Shown here: positions 25,978 to 35,535 of the stretch, one piece after another | Layout: each line of letters begins with the position of its first letter | How positions within the stretch are numbered: position 1 is the first letter of the stretch | Source: Mesorhizobium sp. | Lineage (GTDB): Bacteria > Pseudomonadota > Alphaproteobacteria > Rhizobiales > Rhizobiaceae | Length of the DNA: 64,000 nt | Direction of reading: 5' to 3' | NCBI GenBank assembly: GCA_004020875.1 | Contig: SAPZ01000014.1 | Span: 89,571 to 153,570, forward strand | Notes under the pieces: generated by a model | The model's input: only the letters and a program-made list of their open reading frames with translations | Database searches by the model: none | Told to the model about the DNA's origin: nothing | Made by a program: the position numbers and the translations under genes

Positions 25978-28900
25978 GGGGCGTGCCCGACTTCCATCGC
26001 ACGGGCGTCGATCGGCGTCACCACGCCGTAGAGCTTCGCCGGGTTGCCGCGCCAGACCGTGTTCGGCTCCAGCACCTCGCCCTTCATGACGAAGCAGTCG
26101 ACGTCGGCCACGGACCCCTCGCCCATCACCACCGCGTAATGAACGAAGGCGGACGGCGCCAGGGTGCAGCCATTGCCGATGCGGATGTAGTCGGACTTGA
26201 ACGCGCCTTCCTCCAGCGAGTGCGGCTGGATCACGCAGCCTTCGTTGAGCGTCACGTCGTCGCCGATCTCCACCAGCGAGCGCTCGGTGATGATGCAGCC
26301 GCCGTCATAGAGGCGCAGCCCCACCTTCACGCCCAGCATGCGCAGGATCAGCGGCCGGAACGGGGTGCCGGTGAACAGGCTCATGATCGGCGAGTCCGAC
26401 AGCTTCCAGTGACGTTCGTGCCGCCAGAAAACCGGGTCGTAGATTGTCGCCATCCTGGGCTTCAGGCGGCGGAAGCCGAGGCTGGCTCGTTCGAGGAAGA
26501 TGTAGAACGGGATGCCGATCGCCGTGGTCAGCATCACTGCCACGAACAGTGCGGTCTGCCCCCACTCGGTATAGTAGTTAAGCGCGCGGTCCCAGATTGC
26601 CAGCGTCAGGAACAGGATCAGCCACTGCGCGGCCACGAACATCAGCGCGGTGACGAGATTGTGCAGGTTCTTCAGGGGCAGGCGGCGACTGCGCTCCTTG
26701 TCCGAGATCAACCCGAGAAGCTCCTTGTCGCGATTGACCATGCGCGGAATTTCGAACGGCGGCGAGCCCAGAAGCCCGACATTCTCGCGAATGGGGCCGT
26801 CCACCGGCACGTGGACCTTGGTCCCGAGCAGGCAATTGTCGCCGACGCGGGAATCCGGTGAATAGATGATGTTGTTGCCGAAGAAGTTGCGTTCGCCAAC
26901 CCGGGTATGCTCGAGCCGGAAGGAGTTGGCCGACTTCTGCATGTTCACCATGAACAGACCGTCCGACACCATTGTATGCGAACCGATCTCGCTCAGCTGC
27001 GGATTTTCATGCCGCTGGTTGGTACCGAAATTCGACCCGGTCTGATCCACCTCGTTCAGCTTCCAGCCGATGGCGCGTAGATAATAGACGACGGCGGAAC
27101 TGTCGCCGAACAGCACGTTCAGCAGCCGCACATTGCTGACCAGCTCCAGCATCGTTTGCAGCCAGTAGTGGAAGCCGTAGAGCGAATAGTTCCGGCCGGG
27201 CTTTAGCACGAGGTTGAACAGCCGCGGCACGATGGCCGCCAGCAGCACCCCGCCGATGACGAAGCCCGCCACCGTGACCGTGGTGCCGATTGCCACGATG
27301 CCGAGGGTCTCATCATAGTCGTCGCCGACATTTTCCCAGTAGCTGTGGAACAGAAGCGGGAACGGTGTGATGATGGCAAAAAGGATGAAGAGCTGGATCG
27401 CCTCGTAGATGGCGCGGCGCACCCGCGACAACGGGACGTTGGGCACTTTGCAGTAGTCCGCCTTGGTGGGGATCGCTGGCGAGCCGTGCCAGTGCTCTCC
27501 GGCCGGAACGATCTGCCCGCGATGCAGCGACGAAGCGTGACCGAGCTGGGCGCCATCGCCCATGCGTGTATCGATGTCGAGTGTCGACCCGACGCCGACA
27601 AAGGCGTTGTTGCCGATACTGACCGGCCCGGTATGGATGTAGCCGGCCTGCGCCCGAAAACCGAGGATCGTGGAGTCCTTGCGCAGGATCGAGTTGTCGC
27701 CGATGGTGATCAGGTCGGTGCAGACCGGAACGGCCCGGCACTCGACGACGGCGCGGCCGCCGAGCCGCGCGCCGAGCAGGCGCAGATAGAGGCTATAGAG
27801 CGGACTGCCGCGGAACAGCACGACCGGAGCGCTGCGGACCAGAGTCTTGACGATCCAGAATCGATAGTAACGCCAACCCCAGATCGGAAAGGTTTCGGCC
27901 TTCCAGCGGCCGACCAGCAGCCATTTGGCGGCGACGGCGAAGCCGCTCAATCCAAAGAACACGCCGGCGGACAGAAGAACGCAACGCAGATAAAGAGACA
28001 GCGGGTCGTCCAGGGCCTCATAGACCCAATTGAGGCCGTCATTGATCGCCCACAAAGCCACATAGCTGTAGACCGCGTAAAACAGCAGCTGGCCGAATCC
28101 CGTTGCCCAGATGGCAAGATTGGAGGCCCTGTGCGTCAGCATGGGCTCGCGCGCGGCAACCGCGGCCATCTGAGGTTCCCGCAGATGTTCGGCAAGCTTC
28201 GCTATCGTCGGGTGCAGGTAGATGTCGCGCATCGAGGTCGTCGACCAGGCCTTGCGCGAGCGGATGCGCGCGCAGAACCGCGCCATCAACAGCGAGTTCG
28301 CGCCGAGGTCGTCGAAGAAGTGGTCTTCGATGGAGATATCCTCGAATTTCAGCACGTCCGCCAGCGTCTCCACGAGGAACTTCTCGTCCTCGTTGCGCGG
28401 GTCGATCATCGCATGACCGGCGGCGACACGCGCGCTCGTCGGCTTTGGTAACTTCCTTAGGTCGACCTTGTTGGAAACGGTCATCGGGATCGCGGCCAAC
28501 TGCTCGAGATAGGCCGGAACCATGTAATCGGGCAGCCGTCGCTTCAGCTCCTGCACGAGAGTGGTGCGATCCACACCGTCACCGCCGCTTTTAGGAGCGT
28601 AATAGCCGACCAACTCCGTGCGCTCGGGTTCTATTTCCCAGGTCGTGACCGCCGCCTGCGCGATGCCTGGCTGGTCCAGCAGCACGGCCTCGATCTCGCC
28701 CAGCTCAATCCGGTAGCCGCGAATCTTGACCTGTGTGTCGATGCGTCCGTGGTATTCGATCTCGCCCCTGTCGTTGATCCGGCCAAGGTCTCCCGTACGA
28801 TAGATGCGGCCGCTGGGGTTGTTCGGCAGGCCGATGAAATCATGGATGAATTTCTCGTCGGTCAGCTCCGGCCGGTTGAGATAACCGACCGCAACGCCCA

Positions 28901-30044
28901 TGCCACCGATGCAGATTTCGCCCAACGCGTCGCCGCTCAGCACCTCTGGCTTTTTCGGGTCGAGGACTGCGATCGAATAAGTAGGCAGCGGCCTGCCGAT
29001 CGTCACCGGTTCGTCCGGTGTCAGCAAGGCCATGGTGGCGGTGACGGTCGCCTCCGTCGGGCCGTAGGTGTTCAGGATCTGGCGGCCGGGCTTCGCCCAC
29101 CGCACCACGAGCTTGTGAGAGCAGGCCTCGCCGCCGACAAGGATCGCGCGCAGGCTCGGCGCGTCGCTCTCGATCGACGACAGCAGCGTCGGGCTGCAGG
29201 CCATGCAGGTGATGTTGTGCTCGCGAAGGAAACTGGCCAGCTCCTCGCCCACCAACGGCTGCTGGCCGGGCGCCGGCACGACGGTGGCTCCGGCGGCGAA
29301 CGGCACCCAGATCTCCTCCGAAGAGAAGTCGAAGGCGATGGTCATGCCCTGGTACACGCGGTCGCCGGGCTGGTAGCCGTAGGACGCGGCGGCGACGCGG
29401 ATGAAATTACAGAAGCTCTGATGGGTGATGACCACGCCCTTGGGCTTGCCCGTGGTCCCCGACGTGTAGAGGATGTAGCAGGTCTGATCCTGGCCGCCGT
29501 CCGGCAAGGGTTCCGTTTCCGGCTGGAGCGCAATTTCGGACTCCGCCGAATCGATCGAGATATGCGGAACGGGCAGGCGCGCCACGCGCGCGGCATAACC
29601 GGAAACGCTGATCACCATCGTGACGTTGGCGTCCTCGATGATCATCACCATGCGGTCTTCGGGAAACGCAGTGGCCAAGGGCACGAATGCCGCCCCGGCC
29701 TTCATCACCGCAAGCACCGCGATGTAGGTTTCGGCGGAGCGGTCGAGCAAAAGACCAACCCTGTCGCCTGGCTTGACACCGCGCTCGATCAACAGATGCG
29801 CGAACTGGTTGGCGCGGCTGTTCAGCTCGCGATACGACCAGGGCCGACCGCCGGAGATGACCGCGGGCGCCGCGTCGAAGCGGCTCGCCAAGTCGCCGAA
29901 GAAGCGGTCCAGCCGCTCATGCGGCTCGCCTTTCTGGATGAAATCTGGCCCGATAAGGATCTGATCGCGCGACGGTGCTACGGTCGTTGCTTTAACCTGC
30001 CGAGAATTCTGCTTGCCGGGCTTGGTGGCTTCATTGAGAGACAT
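25974..30044 (-). CDS. Pls/PosA-type single-module NRPS with membrane and beta-helix C-terminus
   Basis: A 1356-residue membrane enzyme. The adenylation domain (about 40-530) has A3 LYTSGTTGKPKG (192-203), A4 FDFSSEEIW (238-246), A5 NTYGPTEATV (325-334), A7 YRTGDLGR (415-422) and A10 Lys526. The carrier domain (about 550-622) has LGANSLL with Ser584. The rest holds several membrane segments (starting near 645, 685, 890, 930, 1130, 1165) around left-handed beta-helix acyltransferase-like domains (about 755-860, 1040-1110, 1225-1340). There is no condensation or thioesterase domain. This is the layout of epsilon-poly-lysine synthetase (Pls), where the C-terminal domains link free monomers into a chain. 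It leads an operon with GNAT and PPTase genes. The monomer is not proven. Confidence 0.88.
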   Translation of the reverse strand: MSLNEATKPGKQNSRQVKATTVAPSRDQILIGPDFIQKGEPHERLDRFFGDLASRFDAAPAVISGGRPWSYRELNSRANQFAHLLIERGVKPGDRVGLLLDRSAETYIAVLAVMKAGAAFVPLATAFPEDRMVMIIEDANVTMVISVSGYAARVARLPVPHISIDSAESEIALQPETEPLPDGGQDQTCYILYTSGTTGKPKGVVITHQSFCNFIRVAAASYGYQPGDRVYQGMTIAFDFSSEEIWVPFAAGATVVPAPGQQPLVGEELASFLREHNITCMACSPTLLSSIESDAPSLRAILVGGEACSHKLVVRWAKPGRQILNTYGPTEATVTATMALLTPDEPVTIGRPLPTYSIAVLDPKKPEVLSGDALGEICIGGMGVAVGYLNRPELTDEKFIHDFIGLPNNPSGRIYRTGDLGRINDRGEIEYHGRIDTQVKIRGYRIELGEIEAVLLDQPGIAQAAVTTWEIEPERTELVGYYAPKSGGDGVDRTTLVQELKRRLPDYMVPAYLEQLAAIPMTVSNKVDLRKLPKPTSARVAAGHAMIDPRNEDEKFLVETLADVLKFEDISIEDHFFDDLGANSLLMARFCARIRSRKAWSTTSMRDIYLHPTIAKLAEHLREPQMAAVAAREPMLTHRASNLAIWATGFGQLLFYAVYSYVALWAINDGLNWVYEALDDPLSLYLRCVLLSAGVFFGLSGFAVAAKWLLVGRWKAETFPIWGWRYYRFWIVKTLVRSAPVVLFRGSPLYSLYLRLLGARLGGRAVVECRAVPVCTDLITIGDNSILRKDSTILGFRAQAGYIHTGPVSIGNNAFVGVGSTLDIDTRMGDGAQLGHASSLHRGQIVPAGEHWHGSPAIPTKADYCKVPNVPLSRVRRAIYEAIQLFILFAIITPFPLLFHSYWENVGDDYDETLGIVAIGTTVTVAGFVIGGVLLAAIVPRLFNLVLKPGRNYSLYGFHYWLQTMLELVSNVRLLNVLFGDSSAVVYYLRAIGWKLNEVDQTGSNFGTNQRHENPQLSEIGSHTMVSDGLFMVNMQKSANSFRLEHTRVGERNFFGNNIIYSPDSRVGDNCLLGTKVHVPVDGPIRENVGLLGSPPFEIPRMVNRDKELLGLISDKERSRRLPLKNLHNLVTALMFVAAQWLILFLTLAIWDRALNYYTEWGQTALFVAVMLTTAIGIPFYIFLERASLGFRRLKPRMATIYDPVFWRHERHWKLSDSPIMSLFTGTPFRPLILRMLGVKVGLRLYDGGCIITERSLVEIGDDVTLNEGCVIQPHSLEEGAFKSDYIRIGNGCTLAPSAFVHYAVVMGEGSVADVDCFVMKGEVLEPNTVWRGNPAKLYGVVTPIDARAMEVGHAP

Positions 30045-30270
30045 TGGGAACCTCGCGGGCTATCCGCCCGCAATACAGATTGGTGAAAAGACAAAAACTA
30101 GCGAAGTCTTACCAGGGATGCCTTCTTCGCGGCCGGTGGAATGGTCGTACCGCAGCGTATCGGACCGGGTGCTGGCCGACTTCAAGCCGGCCTATGCTGC
30201 TGCTCTGATGGCCGATCCGTGACGGTCGCGTCACTTCACGATGATTTGATAGGCCATGCCTCATGCGGCG

Positions 30271-31158
30271 TCAAACAGCGACGGCGCGGATATCGGCATT
30301 CTCGAGGCAGTACGGTGCGTAACGGAAATCGCGGAGGCTCACGACGAGGTCGTTGCGCCAGTTCAGGAGCATGAAACCACGCAACGCATTGTCCGCCTGC
30401 GGGTTGCGGATGAGGATCGCCGGCCGGGCCTCGACGAAGCCGAGCGACAACGCCCAATCGCCGAGGCGGTCGTAATTGCCGAAATAGGTCGAGGCTTCTT
30501 TCTTGCCGTTGAGGCGGGTGCGGTTGACAACGTCGACCTGGACGTCCTCGGCGATCAGCGCCCTGACCCCGTCGAAATCACGCGCGTTGAACAGGTCGAC
30601 ATAGCGGCGCAGCCGGCGCTCTTCTTCCGGTTCCAGTTTTGGCATTGCGACGTCGGCTGGCGCCGAAGCCAGCGCCTTCAATTCCGCCCGGCCGCGATGC
30701 AGTGCCGCCTTCGTGGCGGCAAGTGTCGCGCCCGTCAACTCGCGGGTCTCATGCAAGGTGAGACCAAGCACGTCTACGAGGATCACGGCACTGCGCTGCG
30801 CCGGCGTAAGCTGCATGAAACTGCGCAGGCTTGCCGCCGCCGCGAGCCGAACCTCCGCGTCGGCAGAGACATCTTCAATTCCGATCATATCGGCTTCGGT
30901 CATGCGCGAGCGCTCCCGCTGGCGGCGGCGCAAATGATCCTGCGCCGCGTTGTGGGCGATTCGGAACAGCCACTGCTCGAGGCGCTCGACGAGAGCACCG
31001 CCATCATGGGCGGCAAGCGCCTTCACCACCGTCTCCTGCACGATGTCCTCGCCCTCGATCACCGAGCCCGCCATGCGCGCGGCATAGCGGTGCAGTTTCG
31101 GGCGCAGGCCGATGAGCATGGCTTCAAGTTCCGCGCGGTCGAATTTCGCTGCGCTCAT
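30271..31158 (-). CDS. ECF sigma factor with C-terminal SnoaL-like domain
   Basis: A 295-residue sigma-70-family factor. Region 2 lies at about residues 8-80 (GEDIVQETVVKALAAHDGG, LFRIAHNAAQDHLRRR), region 4 at about 110-165 (LTPAQRSAVILVDVLGLTLHETRELTGATLAATKAALHR), and an NTF2/SnoaL-like tail at about 180-290 (YVDLFNARDFDGVRALIAED). Sigma factors of this build (ECF41-like) use the tail in place of an anti-sigma factor. ATG 31158 preceded by AAGAGG is preferred; an in-frame ATG exists at 31194. It is encoded 46 bases after a small protein that is probably its operon partner. Confidence 0.9.
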   Translation of the reverse strand: MSAAKFDRAELEAMLIGLRPKLHRYAARMAGSVIEGEDIVQETVVKALAAHDGGALVERLEQWLFRIAHNAAQDHLRRRQRERSRMTEADMIGIEDVSADAEVRLAAAASLRSFMQLTPAQRSAVILVDVLGLTLHETRELTGATLAATKAALHRGRAELKALASAPADVAMPKLEPEEERRLRRYVDLFNARDFDGVRALIAEDVQVDVVNRTRLNGKKEASTYFGNYDRLGDWALSLGFVEARPAILIRNPQADNALRGFMLLNWRNDLVVSLRDFRYAPYCLENADIRAVAV

Positions 31159-31204
31159 CGGCCTCTTTCTCTGGTTCGCCGGTTCGTGAGCCATGTCGCC
31201 CCGG

Positions 31205-31525
31205 TCAGGCCGGCACAGCCTCATCGGCTTTCGCCAGCATACGATAGTTGCCGACGATCTTCGCCGGCGATCTGGCAAACGGCGTCGAACGCCGAGTGGC
31301 GTGATCGGCGCCGAACGCCTTGAACGCGTCGAGTTCGGTCAGCGCCGAGCTGTCCTTGTCGTAACCGACGAGGTGGACGAACTCGCCATTCTCCAGTTCG
31401 AGCACCAGATAGCGCACCGATCGCGGCTGCCCCTCGTCCAGCGCCTCGAACACTTGTTCCACCAGCGCCCGGTTCTCGGCGATGCTGGCGTCCTTCACGC
31501 CGTAGCGGATCAGATTGTAGGTCAT
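31205..31525 (-). CDS. Small cytoplasmic protein beside ECF sigma factor, unknown function
   Basis: A 106-residue soluble protein starting MTYNLIRYGVKDASIAENRA. The pattern (beta strand, helix with ALVEQVFEALDEG, then the strands YLVLELENGEFVHLVGY) looks like a ferredoxin-fold dimeric alpha/beta barrel protein such as the ABM/EthD-like group, but I cannot name a family. ATG 31525 with GGAGACGACC before it is a better start than the ATG at 31552. It precedes the sigma gene on the same strand. Confidence 0.65.
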   Translation of the reverse strand: MTYNLIRYGVKDASIAENRALVEQVFEALDEGQPRSVRYLVLELENGEFVHLVGYDKDSSALTELDAFKAFGADHATRRSTPFARSPAKIVGNYRMLAKADEAVPA

Positions 31526-31621
31526 GGTCGTCTCCTGTTTGCGGGTCTGCATGAGGAAGACGTTCCATGAGCTCGAAAGGATTCCCGGGCGGGTTGCTAT
31601 CTTTCGATTTGTCTCGTGCGA

Positions 31622-32587
31622 TCAGCCGGCTCCGCCGATCATGGAGGCAATCGTGTCGTCGCCGGCAGATTGCGGCGGCATCCGGCCGCTGGCCAGCTCG
31701 ATCGACAGTCTGCACAAGGCTGCGTTGACTGGCGTCACCATGCCGTGCAGCCGCCCGAGCAGCACGATCTCGCCATTGAGGAAGTCGGTTTCGAGGGAGC
31801 CTGTCCCGCGCACGATGCTCTGCAGCGTCGACGACCCGACGCGCGTTCGGCCGGGAATGGTGGTTATGGTCAGTTCCTCGCGGGGCATCGCGTCGGTCTT
31901 GTCCCACGCGATTCCGGCCGCGGTCAGCACCGCTTCCGCCTCGGCGAGCGCCCTGGCATACCATTTCCGCTGAAGCTCGGTGTCCGCCAGCGCCGCATCG
32001 ATAATGTTGCGAAGATTGGACAGCAGCTTGCGGTATTTGCTGCTCATCACATTGTCCCTGCGGTCGACGATGAAGCCGGACGCACGGAGTATCCCGCGCA
32101 GTTTCTTGACCGCGTCGTCGGTTCCGGATGGATAGCGGCCGATATCGAAAGCGCCGATCTTTGGCGTGAAATAAGCCGCGACCTCGCCCGGCGTGTCGTA
32201 ATCGGCCGGCAGCATCACCGTCGCGCCATAGACATTGGCGAAGAAACGCAGGGCGAGCGGCTCGTTGGCGACGCCGTTCTGGAAGCAGAATATCGGCTGG
32301 GCGGAAACGCCTATCGCGTTGAGCCGCTGCAGCGCGCCCAGCGTATCGGGCGTTTTCATCGTCAGCAGCACGGCATCGTCCGGCCTGAACGAAATCTCCG
32401 CCGGGTCGGCATGGACGGGAAAATGCGCGGTCCTGGTGCCTTGCGGTGTGGAAAGCGACAGCCCAGACGCACGGATGGCATCGAGCTGCCTGCCGCGGGC
32501 GATGCCGACCACGTCATGTCCGGAGAAACTCAGCTGGGCCGCGATGGCGCCGCCGATCGCGCCGATTCCATAGACGATGATGCGCAT
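31622..32587 (-). CDS. Ketopantoate reductase-family oxidoreductase (ApbA/PanE-like)
   Basis: A 321-residue NAD(P)-dependent 2-dehydropantoate 2-reductase-like protein. The Rossmann motif GIGAIGGAIA is at residues 7-16, FCFQNGVANE is the catalytic-domain junction, and the C-terminal ApbA_C helices follow (KYRKLLSNLRNIIDAAL with the conserved Lys and Asn). Total length fits the family. Many bacteria carry several paralogues with unknown 2-keto substrates; without a pantothenate gene nearby I do not call it panE. It stands alone, followed 97 bases later by the small gene of the sigma operon. Confidence 0.88.
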   Translation of the reverse strand: MRIIVYGIGAIGGAIAAQLSFSGHDVVGIARGRQLDAIRASGLSLSTPQGTRTAHFPVHADPAEISFRPDDAVLLTMKTPDTLGALQRLNAIGVSAQPIFCFQNGVANEPLALRFFANVYGATVMLPADYDTPGEVAAYFTPKIGAFDIGRYPSGTDDAVKKLRGILRASGFIVDRRDNVMSSKYRKLLSNLRNIIDAALADTELQRKWYARALAEAEAVLTAAGIAWDKTDAMPREELTITTIPGRTRVGSSTLQSIVRGTGSLETDFLNGEIVLLGRLHGMVTPVNAALCRLSIELASGRMPPQSAGDDTIASMIGGAG

Positions 32588-32618
32588 GTCGTTCTCATAG
32601 CGATTGGAGTTCGTTCAC

Positions 32619-32682
32619 GAGAGCAATGCCGGGAAAAATGGGAGCTGTTTTCCGTGTGGAATTGCGTCAAACAAAACATAGG
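32619..32682 (+). repeat. Dispersed ~63-bp intergenic repeat, copy 3 (diverged)
   Basis: GAGCAATGCCGGGAAAAATG followed by TGTTTTCCGTGTGGAATTGC aligns with the copies at 55407 and 17668. After it, ATAGGGC (32678-32684) and GCCCTAT (32714-32720) form an inverted pair. It fills most of the gap between the reductase and the FAD-dehydrogenase genes. Confidence 0.6.
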
Positions 32683-32729
32683 GCCCTTCGCTGTTTCCGT
32701 GAAACGATGAAGCGCCCTATGTCCTCCGT

Positions 32730-34385
32730 TCACGCAATCGTGGCCGCGGCCGCCCGTCCGGCGCTGCGCCCCGAAAAGATGCATCCGCCGAGGAAGGTGC
32801 CTTCCAGCGCCGCATAGCCATGCACGCCGCCGCCGCCGAAGCCGGCTACCTCGCCGACCGCGTAGAGCCCCGGAACCGGCTGTCCGGCGGCATCGAGAAC
32901 GCGGCTGTCGAGGTCGGTCTCAAGCCCGCCCAGCGTCTTGCGGGTCAGGATATTGAGGCGCACCGCAATCAGCGGACCGTTTGCCGGATCGAGCATCTTG
33001 TGGGGTTTTGCCGTGCGGATCAGCTTGTCACCAAGATAGGCGCGGGCGCCGCGCAGCGCAGTGATCTGCGCGTCCTTGGAGAACGGGTTGTCGAGCTGCC
33101 TGTCGCGGGCGCGGATCTCGCGCTCGACCTGGGCGAGGTCCAGCAGTGGCTCGCCGCCGGCCAGCGCGTTCATGCCCGCCACCAGCTTCGAAAGATCGGT
33201 CTCGACGATGAAGTCTTCGCCTTTTTCCATGAAGGCTTTCACAGGACCGGGAATGCCTGATGTCGCGCGGCCCAGCACCTGCCGCCAGCTTTTGCCGGTG
33301 AGGTCCGGGTTCTGCTCCGAGCCCGACAGCGCAAATTCTTTCTGGATGATCTTCTTGGTCAGGATGAACCAGGAATAGTCGAAACCGGTGCTCATGATGT
33401 GGCTGAGCGTGGCCAAAGTGTCGAAGCCCGGATAGAGCGGCACCGGCAATCGGTTGCCGCGCGCGTCGAGCCACAGCGAGGAGGGGCCGGGCAGTATGCG
33501 GATCGCGTGCTCGGACCAGATCGGCGCCCAGTTCCTGATGCCCTCGACATAGTGCCACATGCGGTCGCGGTTGATGACCCTGCCCCCGGCAGCCTCGGTG
33601 ATCGCCAGCATGCGCCCGTCGACATGGTCGGGCACGCCGGTGATCATCCGATTGGGAGGCGCGCCCAGCCGCTCAGGCCAATTCTTGCGCACCAGCCCGT
33701 GATTGCCGCCGATGCCGCCGGAAGCGACGATCACCGCTTGCGCGCCAAGCTCGAACTCGCCGGCCACCATGCGCGAGCTCTTGCGGCCGCGTTCGACGCT
33801 GCTCGCCTCCAGCACGTCGCCGCGCACGCCGGTGACGGTATCGCCGGTGCGGATGATCTCGTTGACCCGGTGGCGGAACTTGAACTGCACGAGCCCGCGC
33901 TTCTCCGCCTCGCGCACGCGCAGCACGAACGGCTCGAGCACGCCGGGCCCGGTGCCCCAGGTGATGTGGAAGCGCGGCACCGAATTGCCGTGGCCTACGG
34001 CATTGCCGCCACCCCGCTCGGCCCAGCCGACCACGGGGAAGAATTTCAGCCCGCGCTCGATAAGCCAGGAACGCTTCTCGCCGGCGGCGAAGCCGACATA
34101 GGCTTCAGCCCATTTGCGCGGCCAGAAATCCTCCGGACGGTCGAAGGCGGCGGTGCCCATCCAGTCCTCGAGCGCGAGGTCGTGCGAATCGCGGATGCGT
34201 ATGCGCCGCTGCTCCGGCGAATCGACCAGGAATAGCCCGCCGAAGGACCAGAAGGCCTGGCCGCCCAGCGACTGCTCCGGCTCCTGATCGACGATGACGA
34301 TTTTCTTGCCGGCCTCCGCCAGCTCGGCCGCGGCGACGAGGCCCGCCAGCCCCGCGCCGACAATGATCACGTCCGCGTCAGCCAT
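32730..34385 (-). CDS. FAD-binding dehydrogenase (3-ketosteroid dehydrogenase/fumarate reductase-like)
   Basis: A 551-residue flavoprotein of the FAD_binding_2 family. The N-terminal dinucleotide motif VIIVGAGLAGLVAAAELAEA begins at residue 5 and is followed by the ribose-binding Asp/Glu end VDQEPEQ. An ASGGIGGN glycine stretch lies mid-protein and a second flavin-contact region GLYAVGEVAGFGGGGVHGY lies near the C-terminus. Start ATG 34385 is preceded by GGGAGGAAAA. The family oxidises or reduces C-C bonds of steroids and related rings; the real substrate is unknown. It follows a Gfo/Idh/MocA gene by 40 bases on the same strand. Confidence 0.88.
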   Translation of the reverse strand: MADADVIIVGAGLAGLVAAAELAEAGKKIVIVDQEPEQSLGGQAFWSFGGLFLVDSPEQRRIRIRDSHDLALEDWMGTAAFDRPEDFWPRKWAEAYVGFAAGEKRSWLIERGLKFFPVVGWAERGGGNAVGHGNSVPRFHITWGTGPGVLEPFVLRVREAEKRGLVQFKFRHRVNEIIRTGDTVTGVRGDVLEASSVERGRKSSRMVAGEFELGAQAVIVASGGIGGNHGLVRKNWPERLGAPPNRMITGVPDHVDGRMLAITEAAGGRVINRDRMWHYVEGIRNWAPIWSEHAIRILPGPSSLWLDARGNRLPVPLYPGFDTLATLSHIMSTGFDYSWFILTKKIIQKEFALSGSEQNPDLTGKSWRQVLGRATSGIPGPVKAFMEKGEDFIVETDLSKLVAGMNALAGGEPLLDLAQVEREIRARDRQLDNPFSKDAQITALRGARAYLGDKLIRTAKPHKMLDPANGPLIAVRLNILTRKTLGGLETDLDSRVLDAAGQPVPGLYAVGEVAGFGGGGVHGYAALEGTFLGGCIFSGRSAGRAAAATIA

Positions 34386-34425
34386 TTTTCCTCCCGGGAT
34401 GAGCCGGCAAACCTGCTCGGAAGCG

Positions 34426-35415
34426 TTAGACGGTCTCCCAGCCGTCCTTCTCGCCGGCGCGGAAGATGGCGTCGATGACCTTCTGGTTGAGCACCGATTC
34501 CTCCAGCGTGAAGACGCGGTCCTTGCCGCCCTGGGCGGCGCGCACAAAGGCCTCGCATTCCAGCCGGTATTGCTGCGTGCCGGGAAAGCGGAACACCTGC
34601 GCCTCGGTGTGGTTCTGGTTGTGCAGCTCGATGCGGTGGTGCTCGTAGAGCCCGGCATTGAACGGGCCGAAGACTTCGATGAAGCCTTTCTCGCCGTGGA
34701 ACACCATCACCTGGCGCGCCGCCATCTGCGTCGACAGATAGAAGGACAATTCGAAGTCGCCGAAATCGGCGCGAATCGAGGAGTAGATGTCGGTGCCGAA
34801 GGTCGTGTCGCGCTCGATCGTCGCCTGCACGCGCAGCGGCTCCTTGCCGGTCGAGAACCGCGTCGACACCGTTGGATAGACGCCGATATCGGGCAGCGCG
34901 CCGCCGCCGAGATCGAGCTTGTTGCGCATGTTATTGGGATCGACATTGTAATAGGAGAACGCGCCCTGCACGTGCCGCAGCCGGCCGATGGCACCGCTGG
35001 CGATGAGATCGCGCACCTTGATCCATTGCGGATGGTACACGACCATGAAGGCCTCGCAGACCAGCACATTCTTCTGGTCGCGCAGCTTGATCAACGGCGG
35101 GATGTCCTTGGCGTCGAGCGCGAGAGGCTTTTCCACCAGCACATGTTTTCCGGCCTCGATCGCCTTGGCCGTCCATTCGACATGCTGCGAGGTCGGCAGC
35201 GGGATGTAGACGCCGTCGACGTCCGGCGAGGCAAGCAGCTCCTCATAGGAGCCGAAGGCATGGCGGGCGCCGAAACGCTCGCCCACCACCTTGGCCTTCG
35301 ACAGATCGCGGCTGGCGATCGCCGACAGAATGCCGTTCTCCGAATCCACGATTGCCGGCAAAAGCTGCTCGCGGCCGATCTTCGCCGTCGACAGAACACC
35401 CCATCGGAACATCAC
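34426..35415 (-). CDS. Gfo/Idh/MocA-family NAD(P)-dependent oxidoreductase
   Basis: A 329-residue oxidoreductase acting on sugars or inositol-like compounds. The Rossmann region at the N-terminus ([20 protein letters not shown]), [20 protein letters not shown] and the family hallmark [10 protein letters not shown] (catalytic Lys) are present, followed by the beta-sheet domain. The substrate is not assignable. The gene is probably co-transcribed with the FAD-dehydrogenase gene downstream. A 372-base non-coding stretch with a palindromic repeat lies upstream. Confidence 0.92.
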   Translation of the reverse strand: MMFRWGVLSTAKIGREQLLPAIVDSENGILSAIASRDLSKAKVVGERFGARHAFGSYEELLASPDVDGVYIPLPTSQHVEWTAKAIEAGKHVLVEKPLALDAKDIPPLIKLRDQKNVLVCEAFMVVYHPQWIKVRDLIASGAIGRLRHVQGAFSYYNVDPNNMRNKLDLGGGALPDIGVYPTVSTRFSTGKEPLRVQATIERDTTFGTDIYSSIRADFGDFELSFYLSTQMAARQVMVFHGEKGFIEVFGPFNAGLYEHHRIELHNQNHTEAQVFRFPGTQQYRLECEAFVRAAQGGKDRVFTLEESVLNQKVIDAIFRAGEKDGWETV

Positions 35416-35535
35416 GCTTCTCCATGTCGGTTACATCGATGGAGGTGTGCCCCAATTCCGGAGAAAAGCCAATCGCAGACGCTCCGTGCAGCTTGGCGCA
35501 TGCATTGTCTAATGTAGCGCTGGTCGACTCCCACT

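Noticed and set aside
30013-30222. 69-codon plus-strand frame over the NRPS start
   Set aside because: It overlaps the NRPS start, has no ribosome site worth noting and no domain.
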